Translations under genes and position numbers: made by a program
Notes under the pieces: generated by a model
The model's input: the letters and a program-made list of their open reading frames with translations, nothing else
Database searches by the model: none
What the model was told of the DNA's origin: nothing
Shown here: positions 7,366-17,913 of the stretch, piece after piece
How positions within the stretch are numbered: position 1 is the stretch's first letter
Layout: each line of letters opens with the position of its first letter
Assembly (NCBI GenBank): GCA_020428645.1
Contig: JAGQMN010000005.1
Span: forward strand, 1-42,137
Origin: Patescibacteria group bacterium
GTDB lineage: Bacteria; Patescibacteriota; Minisyncoccia; Phycocordibacterales; UBA1006
Direction of reading: 5' to 3'
DNA length: 42,137 bases

Positions 7366-7426
7366 AGTTAATAAAGTAGGATACTAAAAGTAAGTAAAGT
7401 CCGAGGAAAAAAGCAAAAGTGTTCAT
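7355..7426 (-). CDS. Tiny hydrophobic peptide (23 aa), possible
   Basis: Encodes MNTFAFFLGLYLLLVSYFIN and three more residues, a single predicted membrane helix. A promoter-like TTGACT-16-CATACT lies just upstream on the minus strand, 17 bases before the ATG. Its TGA overlaps the TTG start of the 87-residue protein in another frame. It could be a genuine small membrane protein, a leader for coupling, or the frame-shifted N-terminus of its neighbour. Confidence 0.4.
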   Translation of the reverse strand: MNTFAFFLGLYLLLVSYFINFVI

Positions 7427-7470
7427 TTTTACGAGTTTTTCTAAGTATGTCATATAAATATAATGAGTCA

Positions 7471-7510
7471 AACAACAACACACTAAGCAAAAGCTTAGTG
7501 TGTTGTTGTT
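7471..7510. terminator. Large perfect hairpin at the distal end of element B
   Basis: Perfect 18-bp stem (7471-7488 with 7493-7510) with loop AAAA. It occupies the position of an outer terminator, as the hairpins at 6582 and 29326 do for elements A and C. Confidence 0.7.
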
Positions 7511-7513
7511 TCG

Positions 7514-7533
7514 TGTTGCGGGGGCTCGATTCG
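7514..7533 (-). repeat. Second copy of the tRNA-fMet 3' end (20 bp)
   Basis: Identical to 7727-7746, which holds the last 18 bases of the intact tRNA-fMet plus 2 downstream bases, 213 bp away. After the T-loop bases ATTCG it switches to GTCA, as in elements A and C. Confidence 0.9.
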
Positions 7534-7726
7534 GTCACAAATAAATTTCCTGACGGAAATTTTTCGCGACCCCAGCTCGGTATGTTTGCCTTTCATCCGC
7601 CTTTCGCCGAATTCAAACAAACATATACCTGCGCTTTTCTCATCGAGTCGAAGCGTCCGCAGGGACGCTTCTCCTAACGAATACAATAATGAGAAAGCCA
7701 AGCGCGAGGCTTGGCTTTCTCATGAT
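7533..7726 (-). other. tRNA-associated structured element B (next to tRNA-fMet)
   Basis: Same plan as element A. On plus: GGTCA (7533-7537) pairs with CGACC (7567-7571), closing stem AAATTTCC/GGAAATTT (7543-7562, loop TGAC). Then comes a GC-rich stretch sharing CCGCCTTTC with element A, then hairpin GAAGCGTC/GACGCTTC with loop CGCAGG (7650-7671), then a perfect 15-bp hairpin (7689-7723) beside the tRNA. Elements A and B both end TTTCTCATGAT before the tRNA. Open frames across it (for example 7447-7677 plus) have no family resemblance and are taken as chance. Confidence 0.7.
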
Positions 7727-7728
7727 TG

Positions 7729-7799
7729 TTGCGGGGGCTCGATTCGAACGAGCGTCTTCAGGTTATGAGCCTGATGAGATACCATTACTCCACCCCGCT
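7729..7799 (-). tRNA. Initiator tRNA-fMet(CAT)
   Basis: Body resembles bacterial initiators: GCGGGGTGGAGTAATGG at the 5' side and CCCCGCAA at the 3' end. Position 1 is A facing A72, so the 1:72 pair is open as required for initiators, but A:A replaces the usual C:A. Anticodon stem TCAGG/CCTGA has only two of the three hallmark G:C pairs (29:41 is A:T). Loop CTCATAA, T-arm GCTCG-TTCGAAT-CGAGC. Confidence 0.9.
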
Positions 7800-7831
7800 G
7801 TACGTAAGATTATATTACATACAATTGTAGA

Positions 7832-8356
7832 TTAGGCAAGGTAGCCACTTTCAGAGAGTATATTCTCGTATATTTTATAGGCACGAAACGCTTCACGATC
7901 ACTAAGCGGGTATCCACTACCCTCGTGCGCGAGCTTGTTCCTGAGGAGGTGTACATCCCAGGCAGCATCTGTCCACGACACCCCGTCATCACGCAGTGAC
8001 ATGAGTTTTTCGCCAAAACTATCACCCTGATGCCCCATTTGGGTTACGAGATCTTCGAGCATACTATCAGCATCAATAATTGCCATACGCCAATCGGTCG
8101 GGTTAGATGATGAAAACATACCTCTGATACTATCCCAACGTTCACGTTGTGGTGAGGATATAAGTTGTTCATGAACATTAAAGTGCTCTTCACGACGATC
8201 ACGTTTACGTAAGCTCACATTGAGATCATTGATCCAGGCATAGATACACCCACCCAACAAAGCAAGACTAATGAGAAATCCGAGAAACCGAAAAAACGCA
8301 AGCGGACCTGAGAAATCGCCTTGAAAGAATTCAGCAATTGATCCAACGAAATCCAT
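7832..8356 (-). CDS. Membrane-anchored HEPN-like protein
   Basis: A 174-residue protein. Residues about 20-42 form one membrane helix (FFRFLGFLISLALLGGCIYAW); the rest is cytoplasmic and helical. Near the C-terminus LRNKLAHEG fits the Arg-x4-His motif of HEPN domains (seen), which in many families is an RNase or nucleotide-binding motif (known). The preceding stretch (MLEDLVTQMGHQGDSFGEKL) also resembles HEPN-like helices. It follows gatA by 2 bases with GGAGTAACT before its ATG, one of few good Shine-Dalgarno sites here. No partner nucleotidyltransferase is adjacent. A nuclease role is inference only. Confidence 0.6.
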   Translation of the reverse strand: MDFVGSIAEFFQGDFSGPLAFFRFLGFLISLALLGGCIYAWINDLNVSLRKRDRREEHFNVHEQLISSPQRERWDSIRGMFSSSNPTDWRMAIIDADSMLEDLVTQMGHQGDSFGEKLMSLRDDGVSWTDAAWDVHLLRNKLAHEGSGYPLSDREAFRAYKIYENILSESGYLA

Positions 8357-8358
8357 AG

Positions 8359-9759
8359 TTACTCCAGTATAGCACGTTCAAAGTCCTTGCCGACCTCAAA
8401 GAGCTTGTCTTCGCAAAACATTGGTGCGGTAAAGTGCATACCAAATGGCATCCCTTCGCTATTTGTTCCCGACGGGATTGAAATCGCTGGATTTCCTGTG
8501 AGGTTGTAGGGAACGGTAAATACATCTTCGAGGTACAGTGAGATAGGGTCTTTTTTAGCACCAAACGGAAATGCAACGTTAGGTGCTGTTGGTGTTGCAA
8601 TAATATCAACAGTCTCAAATACTTCACGAATCTCTTCTGTAATTTTTGCTCGCAGTTGTCGCGCTTTGTAGTAGTACTCATCATGGTACCCACTTGAGAG
8701 TACGTAGGTGCCGAGCATAATGCGTCGTTGCACTTCCCTACCAAACCCTGCGGTTTTTGTTTTTTTGTAGCTATCAATCAAATCTTCACCCTTAAGTGAT
8801 AGTCCATAGCGAACACCATCGTATCGAGCAAGGTTTGATGATACCTCTGCTGGCTGTAAAATATAGTACACGGCCAGCGAATGTTTGAGATTTGGTAGAT
8901 CTATATCAACGATAGTATATCCTGCTACCTCCATTTTTCTAATAGAACTATTAAAGTTCTCGAGTACTTCAGGATCAAGTCCATCTACTTCGAGAAATGA
9001 TCGTGGAATACCTATTACTTTAGTATTTGTATTCTTCGTTTGATACTGCTTTCGTACATCATATGAAACCGATGTATTGTCACGTGGATCGTATGTACCA
9101 ATAACATTAAATATGGTTTCAGCATCTTCGACTGAATTGGTAATAGGACCAATCACATCAAGTGAAGACGACATCGCAATAAGTCCATTGCGGGATACAG
9201 AACCGTAGGTTGGTTTTAAACCAACGACACCACAACATGCTGCGGGTTGCCGTATTGACCCTCCCGTATCACTACCAAGTGCGTACGATACCATTCCTGC
9301 TGCAACTGCAGCTGCAGGACCTCCTGAAGAACCCCCAGGTACGCGCGTCTCGTCGAGTGGGTTTCGTGTAATCCCATAGTATGAAGATTCTGTTGACGTC
9401 CCCATGGCTGAATCATCCATATTAAGACGCCCAACAATCACTGCGTGTTGTTGCTGTAAGAGTTCTACAACTGTTGCATCATAACTTGCCTGGTAGTTTT
9501 CTAGTATCTTTGATGCTGCACTAGCAATATGTCCCTTGTATAAAATATTATCCTTAACCGCCATTGGAATACCCGCGAGAACCCCAGCGGTAACATCGAC
9601 TGTTTCCTGTTGATCGTTAAACACCTCGATGAATGCATGGATGGATGCATCACGTTGATGAATAACTAATCTACTCTCAGTGAGTAACGATTCAGGTGTT
9701 ACAGTTCCTGAAACAAGTTGTTCATGAAGCTCTCTAATTGTTGTTGTTCGAAAATCCAT
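8359..9759 (-). CDS. gatA: Aspartyl/glutamyl-tRNA(Asn/Gln) amidotransferase subunit A
   Basis: A 466-residue amidase-signature enzyme. The Lys-cisSer-Ser triad is in place: Lys69 (MAVKDN), Ser144 (GGSSGG) and Ser168 (GSDTGGSIR), with the 75 and 99 residue spacing usual for GatA. GatA releases ammonia from glutamine for GatB to amidate Glu-tRNA(Gln) or Asp-tRNA(Asn). It follows gatC by 2 bases; gatB is not in the window. In the run ligA-gatC-gatA-HEPN-like gene. Confidence 0.95.
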   Translation of the reverse strand: MDFRTTTIRELHEQLVSGTVTPESLLTESRLVIHQRDASIHAFIEVFNDQQETVDVTAGVLAGIPMAVKDNILYKGHIASAASKILENYQASYDATVVELLQQQHAVIVGRLNMDDSAMGTSTESSYYGITRNPLDETRVPGGSSGGPAAAVAAGMVSYALGSDTGGSIRQPAACCGVVGLKPTYGSVSRNGLIAMSSSLDVIGPITNSVEDAETIFNVIGTYDPRDNTSVSYDVRKQYQTKNTNTKVIGIPRSFLEVDGLDPEVLENFNSSIRKMEVAGYTIVDIDLPNLKHSLAVYYILQPAEVSSNLARYDGVRYGLSLKGEDLIDSYKKTKTAGFGREVQRRIMLGTYVLSSGYHDEYYYKARQLRAKITEEIREVFETVDIIATPTAPNVAFPFGAKKDPISLYLEDVFTVPYNLTGNPAISIPSGTNSEGMPFGMHFTAPMFCEDKLFEVGKDFERAILE

Positions 9760-9761
9760 AG

Positions 9762-10043
9762 CTATAAAATCTTATCTACACGAACGTATTGCCCTTCACG
9801 ATGTGGTGTAGCGTTTAACAAATCCTCGGTAAATATACCTGATTCATAGGCTTCTTCGTCATCACGCATTCGGTTTACCGTATCTCCACGTACATGATCA
9901 TCGTAGCTATCCACCTGTACCGAATTAATAGCACTGATGTAGCCTAAAATACCCTCAAAATCTTTCTGATAGTTGCTTACATCTTCATCGCTCAATTCGA
10001 GACGAGCAAGATCTGCGAGTGCTCGTATTTCATCACTATTCAT
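9762..10043 (-). CDS. gatC: Aspartyl/glutamyl-tRNA amidotransferase subunit C
   Basis: A 93-residue GatC: N-terminal helices with IRALADLARLELSDEDVSNYQKDFEGILGYI and the GatA-wrapping C-terminal tail (DDHVRGDTVNRMRDDE...NATPHREGQYVRVDKIL). It stabilises the GatA-GatB complex. TATACT lies 7 bases before the ATG, so it may have its own leaderless transcript besides readthrough from ligA. Confidence 0.93.
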   Translation of the reverse strand: MNSDEIRALADLARLELSDEDVSNYQKDFEGILGYISAINSVQVDSYDDHVRGDTVNRMRDDEEAYESGIFTEDLLNATPHREGQYVRVDKIL

Positions 10044-10080
10044 ACCTAATAGTATACAAAAAAATGACTCAAAGGCTATG

Positions 10081-12114
<2,034 letters not shown>

Positions 12115-12687
12115 TTACTGACTATACGTTGTGGTCAATCGACGTTCAAGGAGTGTGGGATCATTAAAATCAGGAATATTAACGTCTCCAGAATAGACAC
12201 CAGCACTATCGACACACGTGTTAAACCCAACAGCAGTCATACGTGTTTCTACAACAGTGAGGTCAGTACTTCGTTCATTTTTTTCAACGAGAACATACGC
12301 ACAACTGTGATCGGCAGTGTTGTATGTATTGTAATAACGGAACACGAAGGGATACTCGTAGTCTTGGGTCCCTCCTGAGCTTGAAAGGTACGATGAGGTA
12401 ATAGTATCGCCACCACAGTCAAACGTAGCATCAGCTGGAGCAACTACTGAAAATGGAGTTGCTGGAGGTGAGTTCACGCCAACAATATCTGCGTACAGTG
12501 CACATTCAAGTGCTGAATCAACAGCATAAAATGCACGTTGCGATTCACGTGCGTACGAAGAGAGTATTACCTCTTTCTGTACCACGTTAAATATTCCCGA
12601 TGATATCAAGAGAATGATTGCAGAAATAAGTACTGAAAAGAGGATAGCAAATCCACGATTATTCTTTTGTGTAGGTGAATACTGCAT
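12115..12687 (-). CDS. Minor pilin, PilX-like
   Basis: A 190-residue protein with a prepilin-like N-terminus: NNRG followed by the hydrophobic FAILFSVLISAIILLISSG, without the Glu5 of major pilins, as in PilX/GspK-type minor pilins. Then ESQRAFYAVDSALECALYAD matches the PilX N-terminal pattern. Later Cys residues (GVNSP...FDCGGD, DHSCAYV, NTCVDS) could form disulfides. It is the last pilin gene before ligA, 7 bases after the preceding one. Confidence 0.75.
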   Translation of the reverse strand: MQYSPTQKNNRGFAILFSVLISAIILLISSGIFNVVQKEVILSSYARESQRAFYAVDSALECALYADIVGVNSPPATPFSVVAPADATFDCGGDTITSSYLSSSGGTQDYEYPFVFRYYNTYNTADHSCAYVLVEKNERSTDLTVVETRMTAVGFNTCVDSAGVYSGDVNIPDFNDPTLLERRLTTTYSQ

Positions 12688-12694
12688 ATAGGTT

Positions 12695-13234
12695 CTATAA
12701 CCAAAGGAATAAATTATCGGTGTACTCTACTTCACCACCATTCCAGGTGACCACAACTTTTACGACAATTTCACTATCATTACCAGTTGCTGTGGTAAAT
12801 TTAATCTTTCGAGTAAATCCGCTATCTTTATACCCATATCCAGGTGGCTGATCGTGTCGATACGCATGTGCGCTTTCACTGTAATACACAGTACAGGTTG
12901 AACAGGGTTCAAGCACAATAGGATCATCTAATGTAAACATACATGAGGGATCACCTCCTCCTTGACTGAGACACCCATCTTGATCAAAAACATTCTGCCA
13001 GGTACTCACATCTTCAAGTGAGAGGAGTGCAGAATCTCGAAGATTACGTACAATTTCAATACCTTCAAGTGCTAAGTAATCTGCAACAACTTGATTCTGT
13101 GCCTCTTTCGCTGTCCGTAATCCACGTGAAGAAATCGCCATCAGTGCAGTCAATGATACAGTAAAGATAAAAACGGCAATAATCATTTCTATGAGTGTGA
13201 ACCCTGTATGTTTTTTTGTAGAGTAGTAATTCAT
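12695..13234 (-). CDS. Minor pilin, PilV/GspI-like
   Basis: A 179-residue protein with cleavage motif HTG/FTLIEMIIAVFIFTVSLTA and a PilV/GspI-like start (SSRGLRTAKEAQNQVVADYLALEGIEIVRNLRD). The C-terminal half is a beta-rich pilin head with Cys pairs (DGCLSQ, PSCMF, EPCSTC). It is processed by PilD and is probably part of the priming pilin complex at the pilus tip. The start lies 12 bases after the preceding gene. Confidence 0.8.
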   Translation of the reverse strand: MNYYSTKKHTGFTLIEMIIAVFIFTVSLTALMAISSRGLRTAKEAQNQVVADYLALEGIEIVRNLRDSALLSLEDVSTWQNVFDQDGCLSQGGGDPSCMFTLDDPIVLEPCSTCTVYYSESAHAYRHDQPPGYGYKDSGFTRKIKFTTATGNDSEIVVKVVVTWNGGEVEYTDNLFLWL

Positions 13235-13246
13235 ATAATATTAACG

Positions 13247-13816
13247 TTACGCATCGAGTGTACGCTGTGATACCAATGTTTGAACTGTTGTTTCTCGTGT
13301 ATCTTCACCAATAGCAGTTGCTTGGAGTTGGATCCACACTAGTGGTTGATTGTAATTCGGAGTACTCAAGGGATCGGTTCCAATAACGGTAAATCGAATA
13401 CCTTCAATAATGATCTGACCGTCATCTGAAAGTGCTTGAACACCATTTTGAGCATTCGTTGCTCCACTACGTCGCACCATTAAGACACCGTCGTCGATGT
13501 AGTACACAACATACCCGCGGTTATCTGATGCATTAAACCCAAGTGAATCTCCAATACCATCTGAAATTGAGCCCTCATCAGTTCCATCCGAATCAGCACT
13601 GGCGTAGTAATCCTTACCTAATCTAATTTCACGAGTCATAGATTCAAGCACATAATTAAGACTGTCGTGGACTTCTTTTTCCTTCTCTGAGGCTCGATAT
13701 GAAGTAATGACTGATAAAAGAGCACCAATACCAACAGTGATGATAATAGTAAAAATCGCAATGGATACCATTATTTCAACAAGTGTGAATCCTTTTGTTG
13801 TATAGTTAACCTTCAT
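13247..13816 (-). CDS. Minor pilin, PilW/GspJ-like
   Basis: A 189-residue protein with prepilin motif TTKG/FTLVEIMVSIAIFTIIITVG, then a PilW/GspJ-type region (SEKEKEVHDSLNYVLESMTREIRLGKDYY). The head includes YVVYYIDDGVLMVRRSG. Its ATG overlaps the end of the preceding gene by 11 bases, a sign of coupling. Confidence 0.8.
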   Translation of the reverse strand: MKVNYTTKGFTLVEIMVSIAIFTIIITVGIGALLSVITSYRASEKEKEVHDSLNYVLESMTREIRLGKDYYASADSDGTDEGSISDGIGDSLGFNASDNRGYVVYYIDDGVLMVRRSGATNAQNGVQALSDDGQIIIEGIRFTVIGTDPLSTPNYNQPLVWIQLQATAIGEDTRETTVQTLVSQRTLDA

Positions 13817-14465
13817 AATCTTTTTTTACGGTGATATTACCAATTGAATTTACCTCTATGTAGACATTGTAAGCTTCAGTTGAGGATCCAATCAAAATTG
13901 ATGCAAAATCGTACATAGCATACGAACCAGTATCAGAGATGTATGCATCTGGATACGGTCGTTTAAATGCAATATTTACAGGATCTGTTTCTATATTACC
14001 GCAATTTGGACTTCCATCACACAAATCAACTCCAAGAATCTCGACATTACCACTCAGAATAGAACGTGTATCAATCACACGATCGGTAGCTGAGTCGTAA
14101 CGAAGATTTCGATTAAGATCTTCAAAAATGGTTAGTGATTCATTATCAGGATCAATGTACAAACCACGAACAGACCGGTCTTCGGTAATATCTGGAATAC
14201 TTTCGTTGTATGAAAAGAGATCTTCGGGATCGATGGTATCATCACCAACAATACGATCAGTTGAGGAGAGTCCGTACACTTGCGCTTGTCTAATCGATAG
14301 AGCAATGTCTTGTGAAACATTTGTTTCCTGAACAAGATCGCGATACCTATTGTAGTTAAAAATTGAGACACTCGACATAATAGAAAAAATGACGAGCACC
14401 ACAACGAACTCAACGAGACTAAACCCTGCTTGTAGATGTAATTGTTCGGTCGTTATACGTTTCAT
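13806..14465 (-). CDS. Minor pilin, GspH/FimT-like
   Basis: A 219-residue protein with prepilin motif LQAG/FSLVEFVVVLVIFSIMSSVS and a GspH/FimT-like helix (RYRDLVQETNVSQDIALSIRQAQVYGL). The head has acidic loops (DPEDLF, YIDPDNESL) and one Cys pair (DLCDGSPNCG). TATACA lies 8 bases before the ATG, so a promoter inside the operon is possible. Confidence 0.75.
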   Translation of the reverse strand: MKRITTEQLHLQAGFSLVEFVVVLVIFSIMSSVSIFNYNRYRDLVQETNVSQDIALSIRQAQVYGLSSTDRIVGDDTIDPEDLFSYNESIPDITEDRSVRGLYIDPDNESLTIFEDLNRNLRYDSATDRVIDTRSILSGNVEILGVDLCDGSPNCGNIETDPVNIAFKRPYPDAYISDTGSYAMYDFASILIGSSTEAYNVYIEVNSIGNITVKKDYEG

Positions 14466-14495
14466 AACAAAAGTGTATACCTAATATATCCTGTA

Positions 14496-15332
14496 TCATA
14501 TTGGAAATACATGGATATATAAAATTGCTGTAATAAGTGTTCCTACAATAAGGAATGGTGCAAAGGGTAACTCTGACTTCATTATACTTTTTTTACCTTG
14601 CCGTAACAATCGTTTCTTATAGACGACATTAATAAAAATAGCTACCAAGGCAACAAACGCACCAATCCAAAACGATACGAATACGGCTGATATCCCTAAT
14701 GGGATACCAAGTAAGAAACCCATACCAACCATTAATTTAGGATCACCAAGTCCAATCCAGCGTCCTTTTGAAATCATCCAAAGAAGTACAAACGGAAGTG
14801 GTATAACGATCCCTGCCAACACGTGACTCCAATCAGGTATGTGAAGACCCACATACACAAATACACGGTCAGCCCATTCAAAAAAGAATATGCTGAATAT
14901 ACCGAGCACACCAAAAGTAACCGACAATGTATCAGGAATAATTTTATGTTTTAGGTCGTAGAGAAAAATGACTATAAGTACTGAGAATACGATGAATAAA
15001 AATAAAGTAGCGATCAGATATGGTAATGCAAGAAGAGAAACACCAAAAAACAGACCACGAGCAGTAATCAATCCGAAAAATAGTGCAGTAATTATTTCAG
15101 CGTATATGTTATCCGGCGAAATGTGACTTGAACAGTAGCGACAACGTCCACGTTGTACGAGAAAAGAAAAAACTGGAAAGAGGTCTCTCCATGAGAGTAC
15201 ATGACTACACGAGAAACATTCTGATCGACCTCCGATACTCTTCCCTGTATTAAAACGGAGAGCAACAACATTGAGAAAACTCCCAACGAGTAATCCCAAG
15301 AGTGTTCCAATAATGATAACTACGACATTCAT
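14496..15332 (-). CDS. pilD: Prepilin peptidase (type IV leader peptidase)
   Basis: A 278-residue polytopic membrane protease. The N-terminal domain keeps the zinc-binding tetracysteine motif (CFSC and CRYC), linked to N-methylation in two-function enzymes. The two catalytic Asp are present in LYDLKHKIIPD and GLGDPKL. It cuts prepilins after the Gly before Phe. Residues upstream of 15332 belong to another frame; the ATG at 15332 (NVVVIIIGTLLGLLVGSFLN) gives the normal family start, 10 bases after the preceding gene. Confidence 0.93.
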   Translation of the reverse strand: MNVVVIIIGTLLGLLVGSFLNVVALRFNTGKSIGGRSECFSCSHVLSWRDLFPVFSFLVQRGRCRYCSSHISPDNIYAEIITALFFGLITARGLFFGVSLLALPYLIATLFLFIVFSVLIVIFLYDLKHKIIPDTLSVTFGVLGIFSIFFFEWADRVFVYVGLHIPDWSHVLAGIVIPLPFVLLWMISKGRWIGLGDPKLMVGMGFLLGIPLGISAVFVSFWIGAFVALVAIFINVVYKKRLLRQGKKSIMKSELPFAPFLIVGTLITAILYIHVFPI

Positions 15333-15342
15333 ACAAAAACTC

Positions 15343-15966
15343 TTAATGAGTATCAATACTCCTAAAATCGTACAACCCATTCGCATCATCAACTTCACTA
15401 TCAAGGCTACCAAAATCAGCAACTGAACCATTACACTGACTATCATATGCTCCTTCACCTGCTTCATAGTCATGATCTTTTGAGAGCCATCCTGAAGTCA
15501 GTTCACCATTGTTTTCAGAAAATTCGAGCTCCGTTCCAAGGTGGTAATCGTAACAGGGACCATTGAGTGATGTTGATAATCCTGCATAAAAATATCCATT
15601 GAATACTGAACCTAATGAAACTGCTTCATCAATCAAGAGTGAAGTGCCAGCACGCGTTGGGGCTACTGGTATCTCAGGTATAAAATCCCCGAATGTGCTT
15701 GTACATGTTCCCGCTCTTCCATTTTGAGCATCAAGTTCAAGTGTCGCAGGAAAAACTCCGCACGTTGCACGGTAACGCTCCAGTGCAAGACGAATGGTAT
15801 CCATATCTGCAACACGAATGGTATCTCGTGTCTTCATACGATTGCGACCTAAATTTGAAAGTATGATAATTAACAGGATGGTAAAAATACCAATAACAAC
15901 TAATACTTCGGTGAGGGTAAATCCTCGTCGATTTTGTCTATTATGTAACAGTAATGTAGGTAACAT
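15343..15966 (-). CDS. Pseudopilin, GspG-like
   Basis: A 207-residue protein with prepilin motif NRRG/FTLTEVLVVIGIFTILLIII followed by RDTIRVADMDTIRLALERYRATCGVFPATL, a GspG-like layout in which the helix leads into a Cys-containing head (FPATLELDAQ, RAGTCTSTFG). The start at 15966 has TACAAT 6 bases upstream, preceded by TGG (an extended -10). It opens the run of pilD, minor pilins and ligA. Confidence 0.8.
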   Translation of the reverse strand: MLPTLLLHNRQNRRGFTLTEVLVVIGIFTILLIIILSNLGRNRMKTRDTIRVADMDTIRLALERYRATCGVFPATLELDAQNGRAGTCTSTFGDFIPEIPVAPTRAGTSLLIDEAVSLGSVFNGYFYAGLSTSLNGPCYDYHLGTELEFSENNGELTSGWLSKDHDYEAGEGAYDSQCNGSVADFGSLDSEVDDANGLYDFRSIDTH

Positions 15967-16002
15967 ACCGCTATTGTACCACACTGACACAAGGATAAAA
16001 CG

Positions 16003-16028
16003 AAAAACAACTACGTGAAGTAGTTGTT
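16003..16028 (-). terminator. Terminator of the major pilin gene
   Basis: Stem AACAACTAC/GTAGTTGTT (16006-16014 with 16020-16028), loop TTCAC on the minus strand, followed by TTTCGTTTT. Confidence 0.75.
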
Positions 16029-16051
16029 TCCGCATATACACTAAATGTATA

Positions 16052-16465
16052 TTAAGTGGTTGAACAGCTGTCTCCGTCTGCTGCCGCACCTGCCTGTTCA
16101 CCAGCGAACCCTGATGAGTCAACACAGAAGTATGTTGATCCATCTGAGAGATCAGCGTAGTAAGAGTAGGTTGCCCCACCAGATACAGAAGCACACACAC
16201 CAGTACCACCGTTGTTAGAAATTGAGTTCTGGAATGATGTGAGCGTTGCTCCACAAGTAGTTCCAGTTCCTCCATCGGTATTATAGTAATCGTTTTCAAT
16301 GAAGTATAGCTCCATTTCAGTTTGACCACCCTTAAGTGCAGCCTTAATTGCGGCATCTTTTGCACTATTACGTGCAGTTGAGAGTGAAGCCAATACCACT
16401 GAAGCCAAAATTCCAATGATCGCTACTACCACGAGAAGTTCAATCAACGTAAAACCTTTTTTCAT
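16052..16465 (-). CDS. pilA: Type IV major pilin (PilA/PilE-like)
   Basis: A 137-residue prepilin with the cleanest class III leader here: MKKG/FTLIELLVVVAIIGILASVV, with Glu5. The head has four Cys (GTTCGATL, GVCASV, YFCVDS, DSCSTT) for probable disulfides and ends Ala/Gly-rich. It is judged the major pilin because it stands alone between its own promoter (16578-16586) and terminator (16003-16028), with a leader of about 105 bases. It is the main structural subunit of the fibre. Confidence 0.85.
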   Translation of the reverse strand: MKKGFTLIELLVVVAIIGILASVVLASLSTARNSAKDAAIKAALKGGQTEMELYFIENDYYNTDGGTGTTCGATLTSFQNSISNNGGTGVCASVSGGATYSYYADLSDGSTYFCVDSSGFAGEQAGAAADGDSCSTT

Positions 16466-16525
16466 AGTTATATCTGTAAAAAAATTTAATGAATAATATG
16501 GAGCATGTGTAATGTCTCCAATTTG

Positions 16526-16586
16526 AAATAATAATTTCAATAACCGAAATTCCTTCTTCTCAGAATTGGTTACCTAGATTATACCA
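16526..16586 (-). promoter_or_regulatory. Major pilin promoter and leader with inverted repeat
   Basis: TGGTATAAT (16578-16586) is an extended -10 box; TTGTTA lies 18 bases further up. The leader holds a perfect inverted repeat, TTGAAAT-TATT-ATTTCAA, which could be a protein site or an mRNA hairpin. This is the longest obvious leader among the pilus genes. Confidence 0.5.
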
Positions 16587-16694
16587 AAAACCCTTAGTAC
16601 ATAACAACTCTTTCACATTGACAGATAATATTTTAAGTAGTATTTCAAAATACACTATAAAACACCTACCCAAATAGATGTTGTGATTTGTCTA

Positions 16695-17903
16695 TTAAGA
16701 CACCCCGCTTGCAACGTTGTAAATTGGAATCATAACTGACATGAGCAGTCCACCAACTCCAATACCAAGAAGTACAATCATGGCAGGTTCAATCATACCA
16801 ATAAGTGTATCGACTGTATCCGTAACCTCTTTATTGTAGAACCGTGCAAGTGTTTTTAAAATGGTACCAATAGAACCCGTTTCTTCTCCAACCTTGACCA
16901 TTTGGACCATAATTTGTGGCATTTCTTCATGTTTTTGAAATGCATTTGAAATACTGTTTCCTCCACGTACTTCTTCCACTGCATCTTGGAGAATATTTTT
17001 ATACACAGCATTTCCTACGACATCACCAGAAATTTCGAGTGTACGCACTACTGGAATGCCTGATGTGAGCATAGTATTAATGTTATCAGCAATACGAGCG
17101 AGATAAATTTTCTTAAACAGTTTTCCAAATCCAGGAAGCTGTAACTTTAATTGATCGAAACGATCTCGACCAGTACCTGTTTTAAGGGTACGCCATACAA
17201 GAAGTGCCGCAATAACAACAAAAATCAAAAGGAAAATTCCATAATTTACCAAGAAATCAGAAAGTGCCAAGGTCACCTTGGTGTAGGCGGGAATTTCTTG
17301 ACCTGAATCAACAATAATTTTTGCCATGTTAGGAATGACCTTTACCAACATCAATACCATAACCGTAATAAAGGTGAAAATAATGAACGATGGATACACG
17401 AGCGCGTTTTTAGTTTTTGAAGTGAGTGCATGACTTCGCTCAAGGTACTCTGCAAGAAACATAAATGTTTCGGTCAATTTACCTGATTCTTCACCAGCAC
17501 GTACCATATTGACATAAAAATCAGAAAACACCTTTGGTTGACGAGCCATGGCACCAGAAATCGATGTTCCACCACGAATATCCTCGGTTACCTGATCAAG
17601 TGCTTTTTTAATTCCTTTACTTTCAGAATTCTGACCGAGGAGCTCGAAGGTCTTCACTGCCGATACCTGAGCTTCGAACAGTGTTGATGCTTGCTTAGTC
17701 ATCAACACAATGTGCTTCATTGGTACATTATCAAAGAAAGGAATATTTGATGCGAGAAATCCTTTTTTATTATCAGGAACAAGTGACACAACAACGTACT
17801 CTCTGCGCTGCAAAGTAGCAACCGCAATATCACTACTGGCTGCTTCAATTTGACCTTTTTTTTCGATACCCTCTTTGGTAACAACTTTATAATTAAATAA
17901 CAT
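16695..17903 (-). CDS. pilC: Type IV pilus inner-membrane platform protein PilC
   Basis: A 402-residue GspF/PilC protein with two T2SSF domains (about 65-190 and 265-390) and three membrane segments (about 170-190, 215-238, 375-395). Family motifs include GQIEAASSDIAVATL, MVRAGEESGKLTETF and MVKVGEETGSIGTIL. It is the membrane rotor that couples PilB and PilT to pilin insertion and removal. TATAAT overlaps the stop codon of pilT, 9 bases before this ATG. Confidence 0.93.
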   Translation of the reverse strand: MLFNYKVVTKEGIEKKGQIEAASSDIAVATLQRREYVVVSLVPDNKKGFLASNIPFFDNVPMKHIVLMTKQASTLFEAQVSAVKTFELLGQNSESKGIKKALDQVTEDIRGGTSISGAMARQPKVFSDFYVNMVRAGEESGKLTETFMFLAEYLERSHALTSKTKNALVYPSFIIFTFITVMVLMLVKVIPNMAKIIVDSGQEIPAYTKVTLALSDFLVNYGIFLLIFVVIAALLVWRTLKTGTGRDRFDQLKLQLPGFGKLFKKIYLARIADNINTMLTSGIPVVRTLEISGDVVGNAVYKNILQDAVEEVRGGNSISNAFQKHEEMPQIMVQMVKVGEETGSIGTILKTLARFYNKEVTDTVDTLIGMIEPAMIVLLGIGVGGLLMSVMIPIYNVASGVS

Positions 17904-17913
17904 AGTGGTTCTA

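Noticed and set aside
7447-7768. Several open frames of 60-76 codons in element B
   Set aside because: They overlap each other on both strands, cross the hairpins and the tRNA-fMet, and show no conserved motif.
14496-14498. Alternative genetic code (TGA as Gly) known in some Patescibacteria
   Set aside because: TGA ends full-length genes here (prepilin peptidase, peptide-binding protein), and conserved proteins have no in-frame TGA, so the standard code is used.
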